DNA from: Parvimonas micra
GTDB lineage: Bacteria; Bacillota; Clostridia; Tissierellales; Peptoniphilaceae
DNA: 64,000 nucleotides
Assembly (NCBI RefSeq): GCF_037482165.1
Contig: NZ_CP148048.1
Coordinates: 992,001 to 1,056,000, forward strand
Direction of reading: 5' to 3'
Below the pieces are notes generated by a model, which saw only the letters and a program-made list of their open reading frames with translations, was not told the DNA's origin and ran no database searches. Numbering within the stretch: position 1 is the stretch's first letter; the number at the start of each line of letters is the position of its first letter. The position numbers were made by a program, and so were the translations under genes. Positions 47,973 through 56,776 of the stretch are shown here, piece after piece.

Positions 47973-48575
47973 TTAATTGTTTATTCCTAATTCTTTTTTC
48001 AACTTAGCTAAAATCTTTTGGTATTTTGTAGTCAATAGAAAATCAAGTGAATAATTTAATCTATAAGTTCTTTCCGCATTTTCTATTTCAAAACCACCAA
48101 CTTTTATATCAAGACTTTTTTCAACCTTAATATCTCCTAAGACATTTTTTATTATTTCCTTATCTCTTCCAAAACTTTTTTCATAAACATAAACAACATC
48201 ATTAGAATTTATTTCTGACTTCACATTTTTTAATGTATTTTTTAAATATTCTTCACCTTTTTCAGTCATATAAGAATTATTCAATTCTTCTTTAAGAGCT
48301 TTAAAAAATTCATCATATATTTCTTTATTCGTATTTAAAATAATATCTTGACCTTCTTTTAAAGTTTTTGAACGAATTTTATCTGATTTATTTTCAAGTT
48401 TTGTTCTATAGTCTCTCTTTAATTTTTCTATTTCTTCATATTTTTTAGCTTTATATTCTGTAATTAATCTTTCAGTTTCAGAAGCAATTTTTTTCAATTC
48501 TTCGTCATACTTTTCATCAATTTCTTCATTTAGTATTCTTTTAAATGACTCTATCTTATCTTCAATTGTTATCAT
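47973..48575 (-). CDS. V-type ATPase subunit E (peripheral stalk)
   Basis: A 200-residue peripheral stalk subunit that keeps the head still during rotation. A long charged helix (about residues 1-90, rich in Lys and Glu) precedes a C-terminal globular domain with VKVGGFEIENAERTYRLNYS-like features (KVGGFEI and YSLDFLL). AAGGAGA precedes the ATG. Its order before A, B and D is the standard bacterial one. Confidence 0.88.
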   Translation of the reverse strand: MITIEDKIESFKRILNEEIDEKYDEELKKIASETERLITEYKAKKYEEIEKLKRDYRTKLENKSDKIRSKTLKEGQDIILNTNKEIYDEFFKALKEELNNSYMTEKGEEYLKNTLKNVKSEINSNDVVYVYEKSFGRDKEIIKNVLGDIKVEKSLDIKVGGFEIENAERTYRLNYSLDFLLTTKYQKILAKLKKELGINN

Positions 48576-48586
48576 AAGATTTCTCC

Positions 48587-48895
48587 TTAAATATTAATTC
48601 CTATTGATTCATTTATATAGTTTGTAATGAAATTTGGATCTCTTTTCAAACCTGTTCTATCCGGTATCTCAACTATAAGTGGAAAAATATTTTTTAACTT
48701 AACTGCCATAACTTCTTCACTAATAAGGTTAAAAATATTTTCAGTTAAAATTAAAATTCCAATTTCCTTATTATTTAGACAATCATTAAATTCTTCCAAA
48801 GCCTCTTCCCTAGTCTTTAAAACAACTCCTGTTATACCGGCTAATCTCATTCCTACAAGTGTATCTGTATTATCAGATATAAGATAACTTATCAT
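48587..48895 (-). CDS. V-type ATPase subunit F (central stalk)
   Basis: A 102-residue small alpha/beta subunit bound to subunit D in the rotor. Family features are the start SYLISDNTDTLVGMRLAGI, the glycine-free switch region after it, and ILILTENIFNLI, with PLIVEIPDRTG near residue 75. GGAGA precedes the ATG. It sits between K and E, as in other bacterial V-type operons. Confidence 0.9.
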   Translation of the reverse strand: MISYLISDNTDTLVGMRLAGITGVVLKTREEALEEFNDCLNNKEIGILILTENIFNLISEEVMAVKLKNIFPLIVEIPDRTGLKRDPNFITNYINESIGINI

Positions 48896-48904
48896 AGAAT
48901 TCTC

Positions 48905-49327
48905 CTAAACTCTTTGTAAAATCATAATTGAAATTATAAGTCCGTAAATAGCAATACCTTCTGCAAGTCCAAGAATAATAAGTGTTTTACCTAAAATTGA
49001 AGAATCTTCTGAAACTGCACCAATTGCTGCTGAACCTGCTTGACCAACACCTATTCCAGTACCAATTGCTGCAAGACCAGTTGATAAAGCAGCTGCTAAA
49101 TATCCCATTCCACTCGCTGAACTTGCTGTTTTTTGTGTGGTTTCAGCTGCAAATGCAATATCTGGAATAAGTCCCATTAAAAATAAAGCTAAAATTGAAA
49201 CGACATTAATCGCTATTGCCTTTTTTAATCCTGATTTTGTTGTTTTCTTTCCTTTTCTTAAATAAGATATACCTGTTAAAATAGTTGTTCCTATTCCTAA
49301 TGTTATTAATAATAAAGTGACTTTCAT
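48905..49327 (-). CDS. V-type ATPase subunit K (membrane rotor ring)
   Basis: Proteolipid of the ion-carrying ring. The 140-residue protein has an N-terminal helix pair, a linker with AAETTQKTASS, then two helices: GTGIGVGQAGSAAIGAV, and LAEGIAIYGLIIS with the ion-binding Glu. The combination of Gln in the first helix and Glu followed three residues later by Tyr resembles Na+-binding rings of Enterococcus-type V-ATPases, so a sodium pump is plausible. AGGAGG precedes the ATG. Confidence 0.9.
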   Translation of the reverse strand: MKVTLLLITLGIGTTILTGISYLRKGKKTTKSGLKKAIAINVVSILALFLMGLIPDIAFAAETTQKTASSASGMGYLAAALSTGLAAIGTGIGVGQAGSAAIGAVSEDSSILGKTLIILGLAEGIAIYGLIISIMILQRV

Positions 49328-49337
49328 ATTTTCCCTC

Positions 49338-51320
49338 CTAAATTTCTTCTTTTAATTCTACTTTTAATGGTTCATAATTTATTCCTTCGCCATTAAAATA
49401 TTTACTGAATAATTCATAATATTCCAATCTTATTGCTTGAATGAAAACTATTAGTCCTTCAAGACAAACAATAAATATATTTCCTAAAACAATCATAAAT
49501 ATATTTCCAATACTTGAACCCAGCATTTGTCCTAAAGCGTGAAATGCCATAAAAAGTCCGACATGGTTAATCGCAAAAGCTCCAACTCTAATAAAAGAAA
49601 GAGTATTTGAAAAGAATCCCATAACAGTTTCAAACATTTCAAAACCACTTTCAACAGTAGAAAATTCTTCCTTTTCTTCTGTCTTACTAATTATCGGAAC
49701 CAGTTTTGGCTTCATAAACATCAATGTTGAAGTTACAACCAAAACTACAACACTTACTATTGTAATCATTGAAGATACATTTACACTTACATAATTTTTT
49801 AACAAAACAGTATTTAAAACAATTACTATAAATGAGATATAGAATAAAAATCCTGATAATCCATTTTTATCAAAAAATAATTTTCCAAATTCTTTTCTCA
49901 TCTTTAAGTTTCTAAAGTTGATAATATATGCAATTAATATCATTAAAATACCAAGTCCAATTGTTGCGACAAGTATTGTGTTAATATCATTCATCGGCCT
50001 TATAACCAATGCAGGAATTAACTCTTCAATTCCAAAAACACTTCCATATACAAATCCGAAAAACATTGATGAAAGTCCAATTCTTTGAATAATTTTAGCA
50101 ATAACACCAAATTTTTTAGATAATAACATTCCTGCTATTACAAAAATTAAACCCTGTCCTACATCTCCAAACATCATTCCGAATAAAAGTAAATATGTTA
50201 TTGCAAAAAATGGTGTCGGATCCGTTTCCTTATAATCTGGAATTGAATACATCTTTACCAATGCTTCAAAAGGTCTTAAAATAAAATTATTTTTTAACTT
50301 TGTTGGTATCTTAAATTTTGAAGGAATTTCATTATCATCTTCAAAATATATCAAAGCACTTTCAGAAACTTTTTCTACTGAATTCTTTATACTTTCAACT
50401 TTAGATTCAGGAACAAAAGCACTTAATAAAATAAAATTTTTACTCTCCGCAATATGTCCTTCAAGTTCCTCAATCTTTTCAATAATTTTATATCTGTAAT
50501 AGAAACCTAAAATATCTTGCAAATATTTATCCTTAAATTCAGCTTTTTCCTTTAAAATTTCATCTTGTTCTCTTTCTAAACTTTCCAATTCAGCATTTTT
50601 ATTCTTTATAAAATCCTTAAAAGAAATATCTACATTAGGAAGTTCAATTCTATCAAAGGACAAAGAACGAATAAAATATTTTGTATCTTTTGCATAAACG
50701 GAAGGAGTAAAGATTATAACAGTTTCCCCATAGCTACTAGTTCCTAAATGCACAACTATTCCCTTAATATTTTCATAATTTGCCTTTAATTTTATCCAAG
50801 AATTTTTTGAAATTTCTCCCATATCAAAATTAATATGTTTTAAATTGTAAAACTCAGATATTTTCATATCACTATCAGAAAAATATTCAACGGCATTTAA
50901 TAATATTTTAATTTCTGCTCTCTTTTTTCTATTCTCATCTTCCCTAGTCTTTATTGAAGAAGATTTCAAAGATATATCATCTAATAATTTAAGTTTTTCA
51001 CTATAATTTAAATTCTTTAAATCATTTAAAGTAACATCATCTTCTTTAATATTAAAGAAATCAAACATCTGATCTAAAAGTTCTTTATATTTTCTCTTTT
51101 TAAAAACTTTTTCTCTATGATATGGTCTTATTTTATCAACAGCAACACCCATATCATTAAAAATTCCTATTTGAGAATCCATATACTTCATTGTGAAATT
51201 TTCTGAATTTCCTGCATTTGTAATATGAATCGAGCCATTCAAAACAATTTCTCTAAGAATACTGTGTGTATCCTGTTTTAAAGCAACGAGATTCATCATT
51301 TTCATTTTTTCAACAGCCAA
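49338..51320 (-). CDS. V-type ATPase subunit I (a-type membrane stator)
   Basis: A 660-residue stator that forms the ion half-channels against ring K. The soluble N-terminal half (about 1-350) is helical and anchors the stalk. The C-terminal half has about eight membrane helices, with TPFFAITYLLLFGMMFGDVG and SNTLSFIRVGAFAINHVGLF, where the conserved Arg contacts the ring Glu. The start is TTG, supported by GGGGGTG upstream. It follows subunit C by 20 bp. Confidence 0.93.
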   Translation of the reverse strand: MAVEKMKMMNLVALKQDTHSILREIVLNGSIHITNAGNSENFTMKYMDSQIGIFNDMGVAVDKIRPYHREKVFKKRKYKELLDQMFDFFNIKEDDVTLNDLKNLNYSEKLKLLDDISLKSSSIKTREDENRKKRAEIKILLNAVEYFSDSDMKISEFYNLKHINFDMGEISKNSWIKLKANYENIKGIVVHLGTSSYGETVIIFTPSVYAKDTKYFIRSLSFDRIELPNVDISFKDFIKNKNAELESLEREQDEILKEKAEFKDKYLQDILGFYYRYKIIEKIEELEGHIAESKNFILLSAFVPESKVESIKNSVEKVSESALIYFEDDNEIPSKFKIPTKLKNNFILRPFEALVKMYSIPDYKETDPTPFFAITYLLLFGMMFGDVGQGLIFVIAGMLLSKKFGVIAKIIQRIGLSSMFFGFVYGSVFGIEELIPALVIRPMNDINTILVATIGLGILMILIAYIINFRNLKMRKEFGKLFFDKNGLSGFLFYISFIVIVLNTVLLKNYVSVNVSSMITIVSVVVLVVTSTLMFMKPKLVPIISKTEEKEEFSTVESGFEMFETVMGFFSNTLSFIRVGAFAINHVGLFMAFHALGQMLGSSIGNIFMIVLGNIFIVCLEGLIVFIQAIRLEYYELFSKYFNGEGINYEPLKVELKEEI

Positions 51321-51340
51321 TTTAGCACCCCCTAACTAAA

Positions 51341-52381
51341 TCAATGAATATTTATTAAATATTCTTTTACTTCACTTTTACTTAGTTTATACTTATTTGC
51401 TTCTGCTATTCTAATTAAATTTTCATTTTGAATATTCAGCTGAATAATAAACTTAAGTAAAGTTGAAATCGAATTATCATAGTCTTTAAGTTTCTTTAAA
51501 TGGCTAAGATAAACATATTCTTTAATATTTCTATTCGAAACAATAGTATTTCCATTTGCATCTTCAAGAGTATGTCTTAATTTAGTTTTCTTTATCTTCT
51601 CAACAATAGCCTCAACACTATCACTATATATCAAGTCCTTTAAAAAATCTCCTTTAATATATTTGCCATATCGTAAACTATAGCTATAAATTTCTTCATT
51701 CGGTAAATCATAATATTTTTTTGCTCTGATTATCCATTGAAGATTTATTGTATCTATTAAAGTAGAAAAATAATCATTAAAAATTGCTTGACTTGATTTT
51801 GATAATTTATCTATAGCATTTTTCATAGTTAAAAAATATAAACTGTCCAATTTCATTTCAACATGAAAATGCAATCTAAATATATCTTCATCAGTTAGAG
51901 AAGCAATTGCCTTTTTGTAAATTGTACCTTTCAATACATCTAGAGCCTGATTAAAATTTTCACAATTTACAAGTTTAGAATAATCAATATGCTTATTTTT
52001 CTTATACATTATTGTATCTCTTTCCAAGTCTATCTTTTCATTTTCAACAATACTTCTAAGAATTATTTTTATATCTTTAAATTCATACTTCATAAGCATA
52101 GCTTCTATAATCTTTTTATCATCACCAAAAAGGAAAAACTTTAATTTTTCAAGCAATTCTGCCTCAATCTTATTAATCATAAATTCTGTATCATATCTAT
52201 TTCTCATAGATTTTTCTTCATACATAGGAATTTCATATTTATATAATATATTATTCTTTAAATAATCCACAATCTCATGCCTTTGTTCAAAAGATAAAAT
52301 TTTATCATAATCGGACTGTTTCAAAATTCCTTTTCTTAAAACTCCAATTTTTGCATTAATTGAATGAAAATTATTCCCCAT
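51341..52381 (-). CDS. V-type ATPase subunit C (rotor-ring adaptor)
   Basis: A 346-residue all-helical funnel protein that links the D/F shaft to ring K. It is recognised by position and by the pattern FHSINAKIGVLRKGIL near the start, with LMKYEFKDIKIILRSIVENE near 100, typical of V-ATPase C/AC39 repeats. The ATG at 52381 is chosen over a GTG three codons earlier because that GTG lies in the GGTGA ribosome binding site. It overlaps the previous gene by 11 bp. Confidence 0.85.
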   Translation of the reverse strand: MGNNFHSINAKIGVLRKGILKQSDYDKILSFEQRHEIVDYLKNNILYKYEIPMYEEKSMRNRYDTEFMINKIEAELLEKLKFFLFGDDKKIIEAMLMKYEFKDIKIILRSIVENEKIDLERDTIMYKKNKHIDYSKLVNCENFNQALDVLKGTIYKKAIASLTDEDIFRLHFHVEMKLDSLYFLTMKNAIDKLSKSSQAIFNDYFSTLIDTINLQWIIRAKKYYDLPNEEIYSYSLRYGKYIKGDFLKDLIYSDSVEAIVEKIKKTKLRHTLEDANGNTIVSNRNIKEYVYLSHLKKLKDYDNSISTLLKFIIQLNIQNENLIRIAEANKYKLSKSEVKEYLINIH

Positions 52382-52697
52382 AAAACTCACCGCTTTCTAA
52401 AAGAGAATCAGCAAAATTTTTAATTAAGATTTCTTTTTTATCTTCAAAAACATTCTTTATTGCTTCAGATTTTTCATTATATTCAACAAGCTTATTTTTA
52501 TCCTCATTTTCTATTGAAGATAGATGTAATTTAAGATTTTCTTGTTCTTCTTCCAAAACTTTGTTATACTCGTCATCTATAACTTTCATCTTATCTTTTC
52601 TATCTTTAAGTAGCTTTTGTTTCTCAACTTCTAATCTTTGTTGATAATCCTCTGCACCTTTATCAATATCAAATATATTTTTTATAAAACTTTCCAT
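52371..52697 (-). CDS. V-type ATPase subunit G/H-like peripheral stalk protein
   Basis: A 108-residue protein that is almost entirely a charged coiled coil (KQKLLKDRKDKMKVIDDEYN and similar). It fits the small partner of subunit E in the peripheral stalk (called G, H or NtpF in different species). First gene of the operon, with a strong AAGGAGG before the ATG. The name rests on size, coiled coil and position. Confidence 0.75.
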   Translation of the reverse strand: MESFIKNIFDIDKGAEDYQQRLEVEKQKLLKDRKDKMKVIDDEYNKVLEEEQENLKLHLSSIENEDKNKLVEYNEKSEAIKNVFEDKKEILIKNFADSLLESGEFYGE

Positions 52698-53490
52698 AAA
52701 TGCCTCCTTTCTAAAAATATTAAATTTTTAAAAAATTTCTCCAAAACAAAAGCGCATCCGTAAAAATGCACTTCCAATTTTGCGATAAAAAATTAGAAAA
52801 TTGTTCACGGAATGATAAGCTCAATTATTGTAAACAATTTTGAAATTTTATTCTCTAATATAATATTTAAATTTAATTTACAATAAGTTCATATAAAACA
52901 AACTTAATCTCGCCTTAACCAACAATTTTAAATATAAAAATTTTAATTGTTCAATCAGTTATTATTTACCCTATTTTAAAAAATATTTTATCACTCGACA
53001 AACAATGTCAAATAATTATACTAACAATATTATTTCATCACTATTATTTTTATCTACCGTAATTCCACATTCACAAACCGGACACACTAAAAATTGCTTT
53101 ATTGATATTAGAAAAAGATGGATAAAAATAATGTAAATCACCTTCTATTCCTAAAAAGTGTCCATTTTCTTTGATTATTACAACTTTTACAATTACATTT
53201 TTCTTTAGTTTATCCTATTTCTTTACTATTCATCTTAAATTCGCATAGTATTATCATTTTTCATACTAAATGCCAAATTTTATATCCAGTATTTTTATCG
53301 TGCCTCAAACTAAAGTTCATTACTAAAATTACAATATATTTTTAAAGAATTATTTTCGTTATCTCTTAAAACATATATATTATACACCCTAGTTTTTATA
53401 AAATCAAGAACCAAAATCAGATTTTTTCAGTAAAAAAATATTAATTTTTCAATTTCAATATCACTAATATACAACTATTGTTTTAATTTA
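52698..53490. other. Intergenic stretch with a possible decayed zinc-ribbon gene
   Basis: No intact gene. On the minus strand around 53055-53230 short pieces read CNCKSCNNQRKW and, in another frame, FLVCPVCECGITVDKN. Together they look like two CxxC knuckles of a small zinc-ribbon protein broken by frameshifts and stops. The leader near 52700-52870 presumably carries the V-ATPase promoter, but I found no clear -35/-10 pair. Confidence 0.35.
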
Positions 53491-53492
53491 AA

Positions 53493-53521
53493 AAATCAAA
53501 GTCAAGTTTTGACTTTGATTT
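53493..53521 (-). terminator. Terminator after the partial addA copy
   Basis: Minus-strand AATCAAAGTCAA and TTGACTTTGATT arms with a T6 run, a duplicate of the terminator after the real addA (60290-60320). Confidence 0.88.
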
Positions 53522-53524
53522 TTC

Positions 53525-54262
53525 CTAAATTTCAACAAATTCATTTATTCCAAATAAATATAATCCCTTTTTGGCAACTTTTTTACCGGAAATATCTTCA
53601 ATTGCAGATTTATATAAATCCAATTGTACTTTGTATCTTGCCTTTACTTCTTCAAGATTTTCTTTTGTTACATAATCCGTCTTATAATCCAACAAAATTA
53701 TTTCCCCGTTTTCATTTTCAAAGAAAAGGTCAATTATTCCAACTACCATAATTTTTTCGTCTTCTTCAATATTTTCATCTTTAAATAGATTTTTCAATTT
53801 TATATTATAGTCAATGGCTTTTTCTTTAAATAATTTTTCAGATTTATTTGCAATATAAATTTCCTTAAAAATATCTGACTGAATAAATTTTACAATCCAA
53901 TTAATATTTATTGTCTCTATTTCGTCCAAGCTCATAATATTTTTTTCAACGAATGAATTTATTTGCAATTTTATTTCTTCTCTTATTTTTGAAACATCTT
54001 CTGTATCAAATTTTGAAAAGTCTAAAAGTTGCATAGCCAAATGGAAAATTGTTCCTTTTTCTGCAGAATTAAATCCAACTTTTTCCTCTCCTTGATGAAT
54101 AAATGACGGAGTTTTTAAAACAAAATTTTCTTTATAATATTTTTGATGTTTTTCCTCATCTTCTTCCTGAATCATCTTTTTAATTTCAGAAACTGTAATA
54201 CTTGAAGGCTTGTTCAAAACATTTTTATAAACATATTCTTTATTAAATATTAATTCTAAAAA
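53525..54262 (-). pseudogene. Duplicated C-terminal end of addA
   Basis: Encodes about 230 residues nearly identical to the last part of the full AddA at 60323 onward: the RecB-like nuclease domain with GIIDLFFENENGE and LLDYKTDYV. About a dozen substitutions separate the copies (for example HQGEEKVGF against HQSEGKVGF), so the duplication is not fresh or came from a related strain. Similarity fades near 54262, inside the 3' end of the peptidase gene. There is no start signal of its own; an ATG-like reading at 54217 lacks a ribosome binding site. Together with the terminator it forms a 770-bp direct repeat flanking peptide cluster 2. Confidence 0.88.
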
Positions 54263-55239
54263 CTCTTCAATGTAAGATTTTTATATAAATCTATTAATCT
54301 CATGCTATTTGAATTATAAATAATTAAATCGTCAATCTCATTGAGTACATTTCCATATACTTCTTTAAAATTCTCAAAAGATTGATTTTTTATAATTTTA
54401 AAAAATTGTTCTCTATTCCCAACATTAAATAAATTTGTAATAAAAATTTTAGCAATTAATCTAACAAAGTTTATATCATAATCCTTATAATACTCCCACA
54501 TAGAAAAGACAGTATCTAATTTATAATAATTAATATTTTTATAGCTATATATTTTCTCATTAAAACATTCTGCTATCCCTTCATCAACGAAAAAAAATAA
54601 TTTACGATAATCAAATTCTGGTAAATTTCTGCTTAATATATGTGTAATTTCATGCCCATTCTCATCTATATGATTAACATTTATTGTATTCAAAAAAGAA
54701 TTTGAATAGCTTAAATTATTATCAAATTCATCTTTATACCCATAGTAGACAAATACATCTATTTTTTTTTTCAATCTAATTTTAAAAAAAGAATTTATTC
54801 TATCAAATGCTTTTTCATATTTTAGTATAAAAAAATCTATATCATTTTTTGTGAAGTCTTTTTCAAAATAAAAATGAAATGATTTTCCTATAATTTTCAA
54901 TTTATTTTTTGGAAACAAAAAACTACACCAATCTGAGGATTGAGAAATTACATCTTTCGATATATAAAAATACTTTTTTGATAAATCATAATTTCCAATA
55001 GAATAATAATACAACCCTAAATACATATCTGCAATATAATTTTCATAACAAAACGAATTCTTTTTTTTTCTTTGTAACAACAAACATGATGCCTCTTTAT
55101 ATAATCCTAATTCAAACAAGCTTAACCCTAAAAATAAACAATGTTTATCAGTAAATGTCATATCATCTTTATATTTTTTATAAATATTAAATAAAGCATC
55201 ATATTTTTTATTATAGTATAAATATTCTATATCAATCAT
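54256..55239 (-). CDS. Gluzincin-type zinc peptidase of peptide cluster 2 with TPR-like N-terminus
   Basis: A 327-residue protein. Residues 1-110 form TPR-like helical hairpins (LGLSLFELGLYKEA and LGLYYYSIGNYDLSKKYFYI). The rest is a zinc peptidase with GHEITHIL (HExxH at 196-200) and VDEGIAECF, with third ligand Glu220. It has no signal peptide. The same HExxH...EGIAE arrangement occurs in the gene at 14165-15082 of the other peptide cluster. The ATG overlaps the radical SAM gene by 8 bp and lacks its own ribosome binding site, so translation is coupled. Because the exporters here have no C39 protease domain, it is the best candidate for leader removal (inference). Confidence 0.7.
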   Translation of the reverse strand: MIDIEYLYYNKKYDALFNIYKKYKDDMTFTDKHCLFLGLSLFELGLYKEASCLLLQRKKKNSFCYENYIADMYLGLYYYSIGNYDLSKKYFYISKDVISQSSDWCSFLFPKNKLKIIGKSFHFYFEKDFTKNDIDFFILKYEKAFDRINSFFKIRLKKKIDVFVYYGYKDEFDNNLSYSNSFLNTINVNHIDENGHEITHILSRNLPEFDYRKLFFFVDEGIAECFNEKIYSYKNINYYKLDTVFSMWEYYKDYDINFVRLIAKIFITNLFNVGNREQFFKIIKNQSFENFKEVYGNVLNEIDDLIIYNSNSMRLIDLYKNLTLKSF

Positions 55240-56494
55240 AATAGTAAGGTAATGAAACTAGTTCAAAAGGAGAACATTTTCTTATTCCATTTTTCACATT
55301 GAACAAAATACAGCCTCCTAAACAATCTGGTAATTTTTTACATTTTAAACACTTATTATCTCTAAAACAGTCGGATGCCTTATACCATTTAAGTAGTCTT
55401 TCAGCATTAATATTTATATCTCCAAGATTATCTATAAATCCTATATTAGCTTCTTTAATGTCAAAATTATTTACACATTTCCAGAGACTTAAATCAGGTG
55501 CTATATAAAAAAAGTTTTCATCTCCACACGCTTCACATGATCTATAATAATATCTGTTTTTCATAACTTTAAATCCCATTTCTTTTGCAATCTTATAATA
55601 CTTATTTATTTCTTCAAATTTATTATTATTATAACAATTATAGGAGTTTGTATTATAAATAGGACGTAGCACAAGTGAAACTTTATTTCTTATTCGTTTT
55701 TCTATCAAATCTAAAGTATCTACTATTTCATCAATAAAATTATTATTAAGATTTACCCTTAATATAAAATTTAGATTAGATTCTAAAATTTTTACTCCAA
55801 CGACATTATTTATTATATCTATTAATTTATCAAAAGTAGGTTCTCCCCCTCTATAACATCTTGTTAAATTGTGAGTTCTCTTAGAACCATCCAATGTAAT
55901 TTGTAACGACTTACACTTGTATTTTATTAGATTGTTTATTATCTCATTTGTAATTAATGAACCATTAGTAGTTATTGATGAAGAATATGTAAAATTATTA
56001 TTCTCAGATAGTTCTTGAACTTTATTAAAATAGTTCCATATTTTATCAGATAAAAGCAATGGCTCTCCACCAAATAAACTAATCTCTACATGCTTATAAT
56101 ACTTAAAGTATTTTTTAGAATATAATCCTAGTATATCAAAATAATTTTTATTACTTTTCATATTCCTATAAGATTTTTCAAAACAGTAAGGACAATCAAA
56201 ATTACATTTTAATGTTGGCATAAGGATAATATTTAGTTGAGAGTTATTAAAAAAATTTCTATTAAATAAAAACTCTAAATTATCAACTTCAATAGAATTT
56301 TCATCAACTATAAAGCCATTATCTATCAATAGTTTAATTTCTTCACTAACGTTACTATTTTTGTTAATACTTTTTATAATATCATCAATATTAAAACCAT
56401 CAAATACCCTTAAAAAAGATTTTGATATAGAATTATACATAACATCTTCCCCATTAATTTTAGTAATAATATTATATTTACTTTCCTTAAACAT
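55232..56494 (-). CDS. Radical SAM/SPASM peptide maturase of cluster 2
   Basis: A 420-residue enzyme. Residues 1-70 look like a winged-helix peptide recognition element (YNSISKSFLRVFDGFNIDD, then IKLLIDNGFIVDEN), as in PqqD-like fusions. The radical SAM motif is CNFDCPYC (Cys97, 101, 104), then SLFGGEPLL. The SPASM region carries SCEACGDENFFYI, WKCVNNFD, and KCLKCKKLPDCLGGC. Such enzymes install thioether or other bonds in Cys-containing precursors. GAGGAGG precedes the ATG. It lies 77 bp after the Cys-tailed precursor gene. The exact bond type is unknown. Confidence 0.88.
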   Translation of the reverse strand: MFKESKYNIITKINGEDVMYNSISKSFLRVFDGFNIDDIIKSINKNSNVSEEIKLLIDNGFIVDENSIEVDNLEFLFNRNFFNNSQLNIILMPTLKCNFDCPYCFEKSYRNMKSNKNYFDILGLYSKKYFKYYKHVEISLFGGEPLLLSDKIWNYFNKVQELSENNNFTYSSSITTNGSLITNEIINNLIKYKCKSLQITLDGSKRTHNLTRCYRGGEPTFDKLIDIINNVVGVKILESNLNFILRVNLNNNFIDEIVDTLDLIEKRIRNKVSLVLRPIYNTNSYNCYNNNKFEEINKYYKIAKEMGFKVMKNRYYYRSCEACGDENFFYIAPDLSLWKCVNNFDIKEANIGFIDNLGDININAERLLKWYKASDCFRDNKCLKCKKLPDCLGGCILFNVKNGIRKCSPFELVSLPYYYD

Positions 56495-56571
56495 AAGACC
56501 TCCTCAATAATACTAAATAATCAACACCTTATAATTTTTACTCGATATACTTATTTAATTAAAACTTGTCA

Positions 56572-56739
56572 CTAATTCCAACTTGGTGCAACTCCTCCAT
56601 TACAATTCCCTGTACATGTACAAGCATCTAGTGGAGAAATATACTTAGTTTTATGAATATTTACCACTGACATCTCTACTTCTTTTTTTTGATTTAATTT
56701 TGATTTCTTCAAAATTTTAAATTTTCTTTTATTTTTCAT
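56572..56739 (-). CDS. Putative Cys-tailed precursor peptide of cluster 2 (55 aa)
   Basis: A 55-residue gene with AAGGAGG before the ATG at 56739; longer in-frame readings run into the upstream transporter gene. The first 20 residues are strongly basic. A leader-like part (EVEMSVVNIHKTKYISPL) leads to the tail DACTCTGNCNGGVAPSWN, with Cys at 40, 42 and 46 and Gly/Asn between. Three clustered cysteines beside a SPASM radical SAM enzyme fit a thioether-bridged (sactipeptide or ranthipeptide-like) product. I do not recognise the family. Cotranscribed with two exporters, the maturase and a peptidase. Confidence 0.8.
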   Translation of the reverse strand: MKNKRKFKILKKSKLNQKKEVEMSVVNIHKTKYISPLDACTCTGNCNGGVAPSWN

Positions 56740-56776
56740 ATATAAAAAACCTCCTTTTGAATATATAAGGTGTTGA

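Noticed and set aside
52990-53300. Possible intact zinc-ribbon gene
   Set aside because: The CxxC pieces are in different frames with stops between them, so at best a remnant.
53509-53751. Plus-strand open frame over the partial addA copy
   Set aside because: Antisense shadow of a nuclease-domain sequence, without a start signal.
54217-54262. Independent gene start for the partial addA copy
   Set aside because: No ribosome binding site, and the sequence aligns inside the full addA frame, so it is a fragment.
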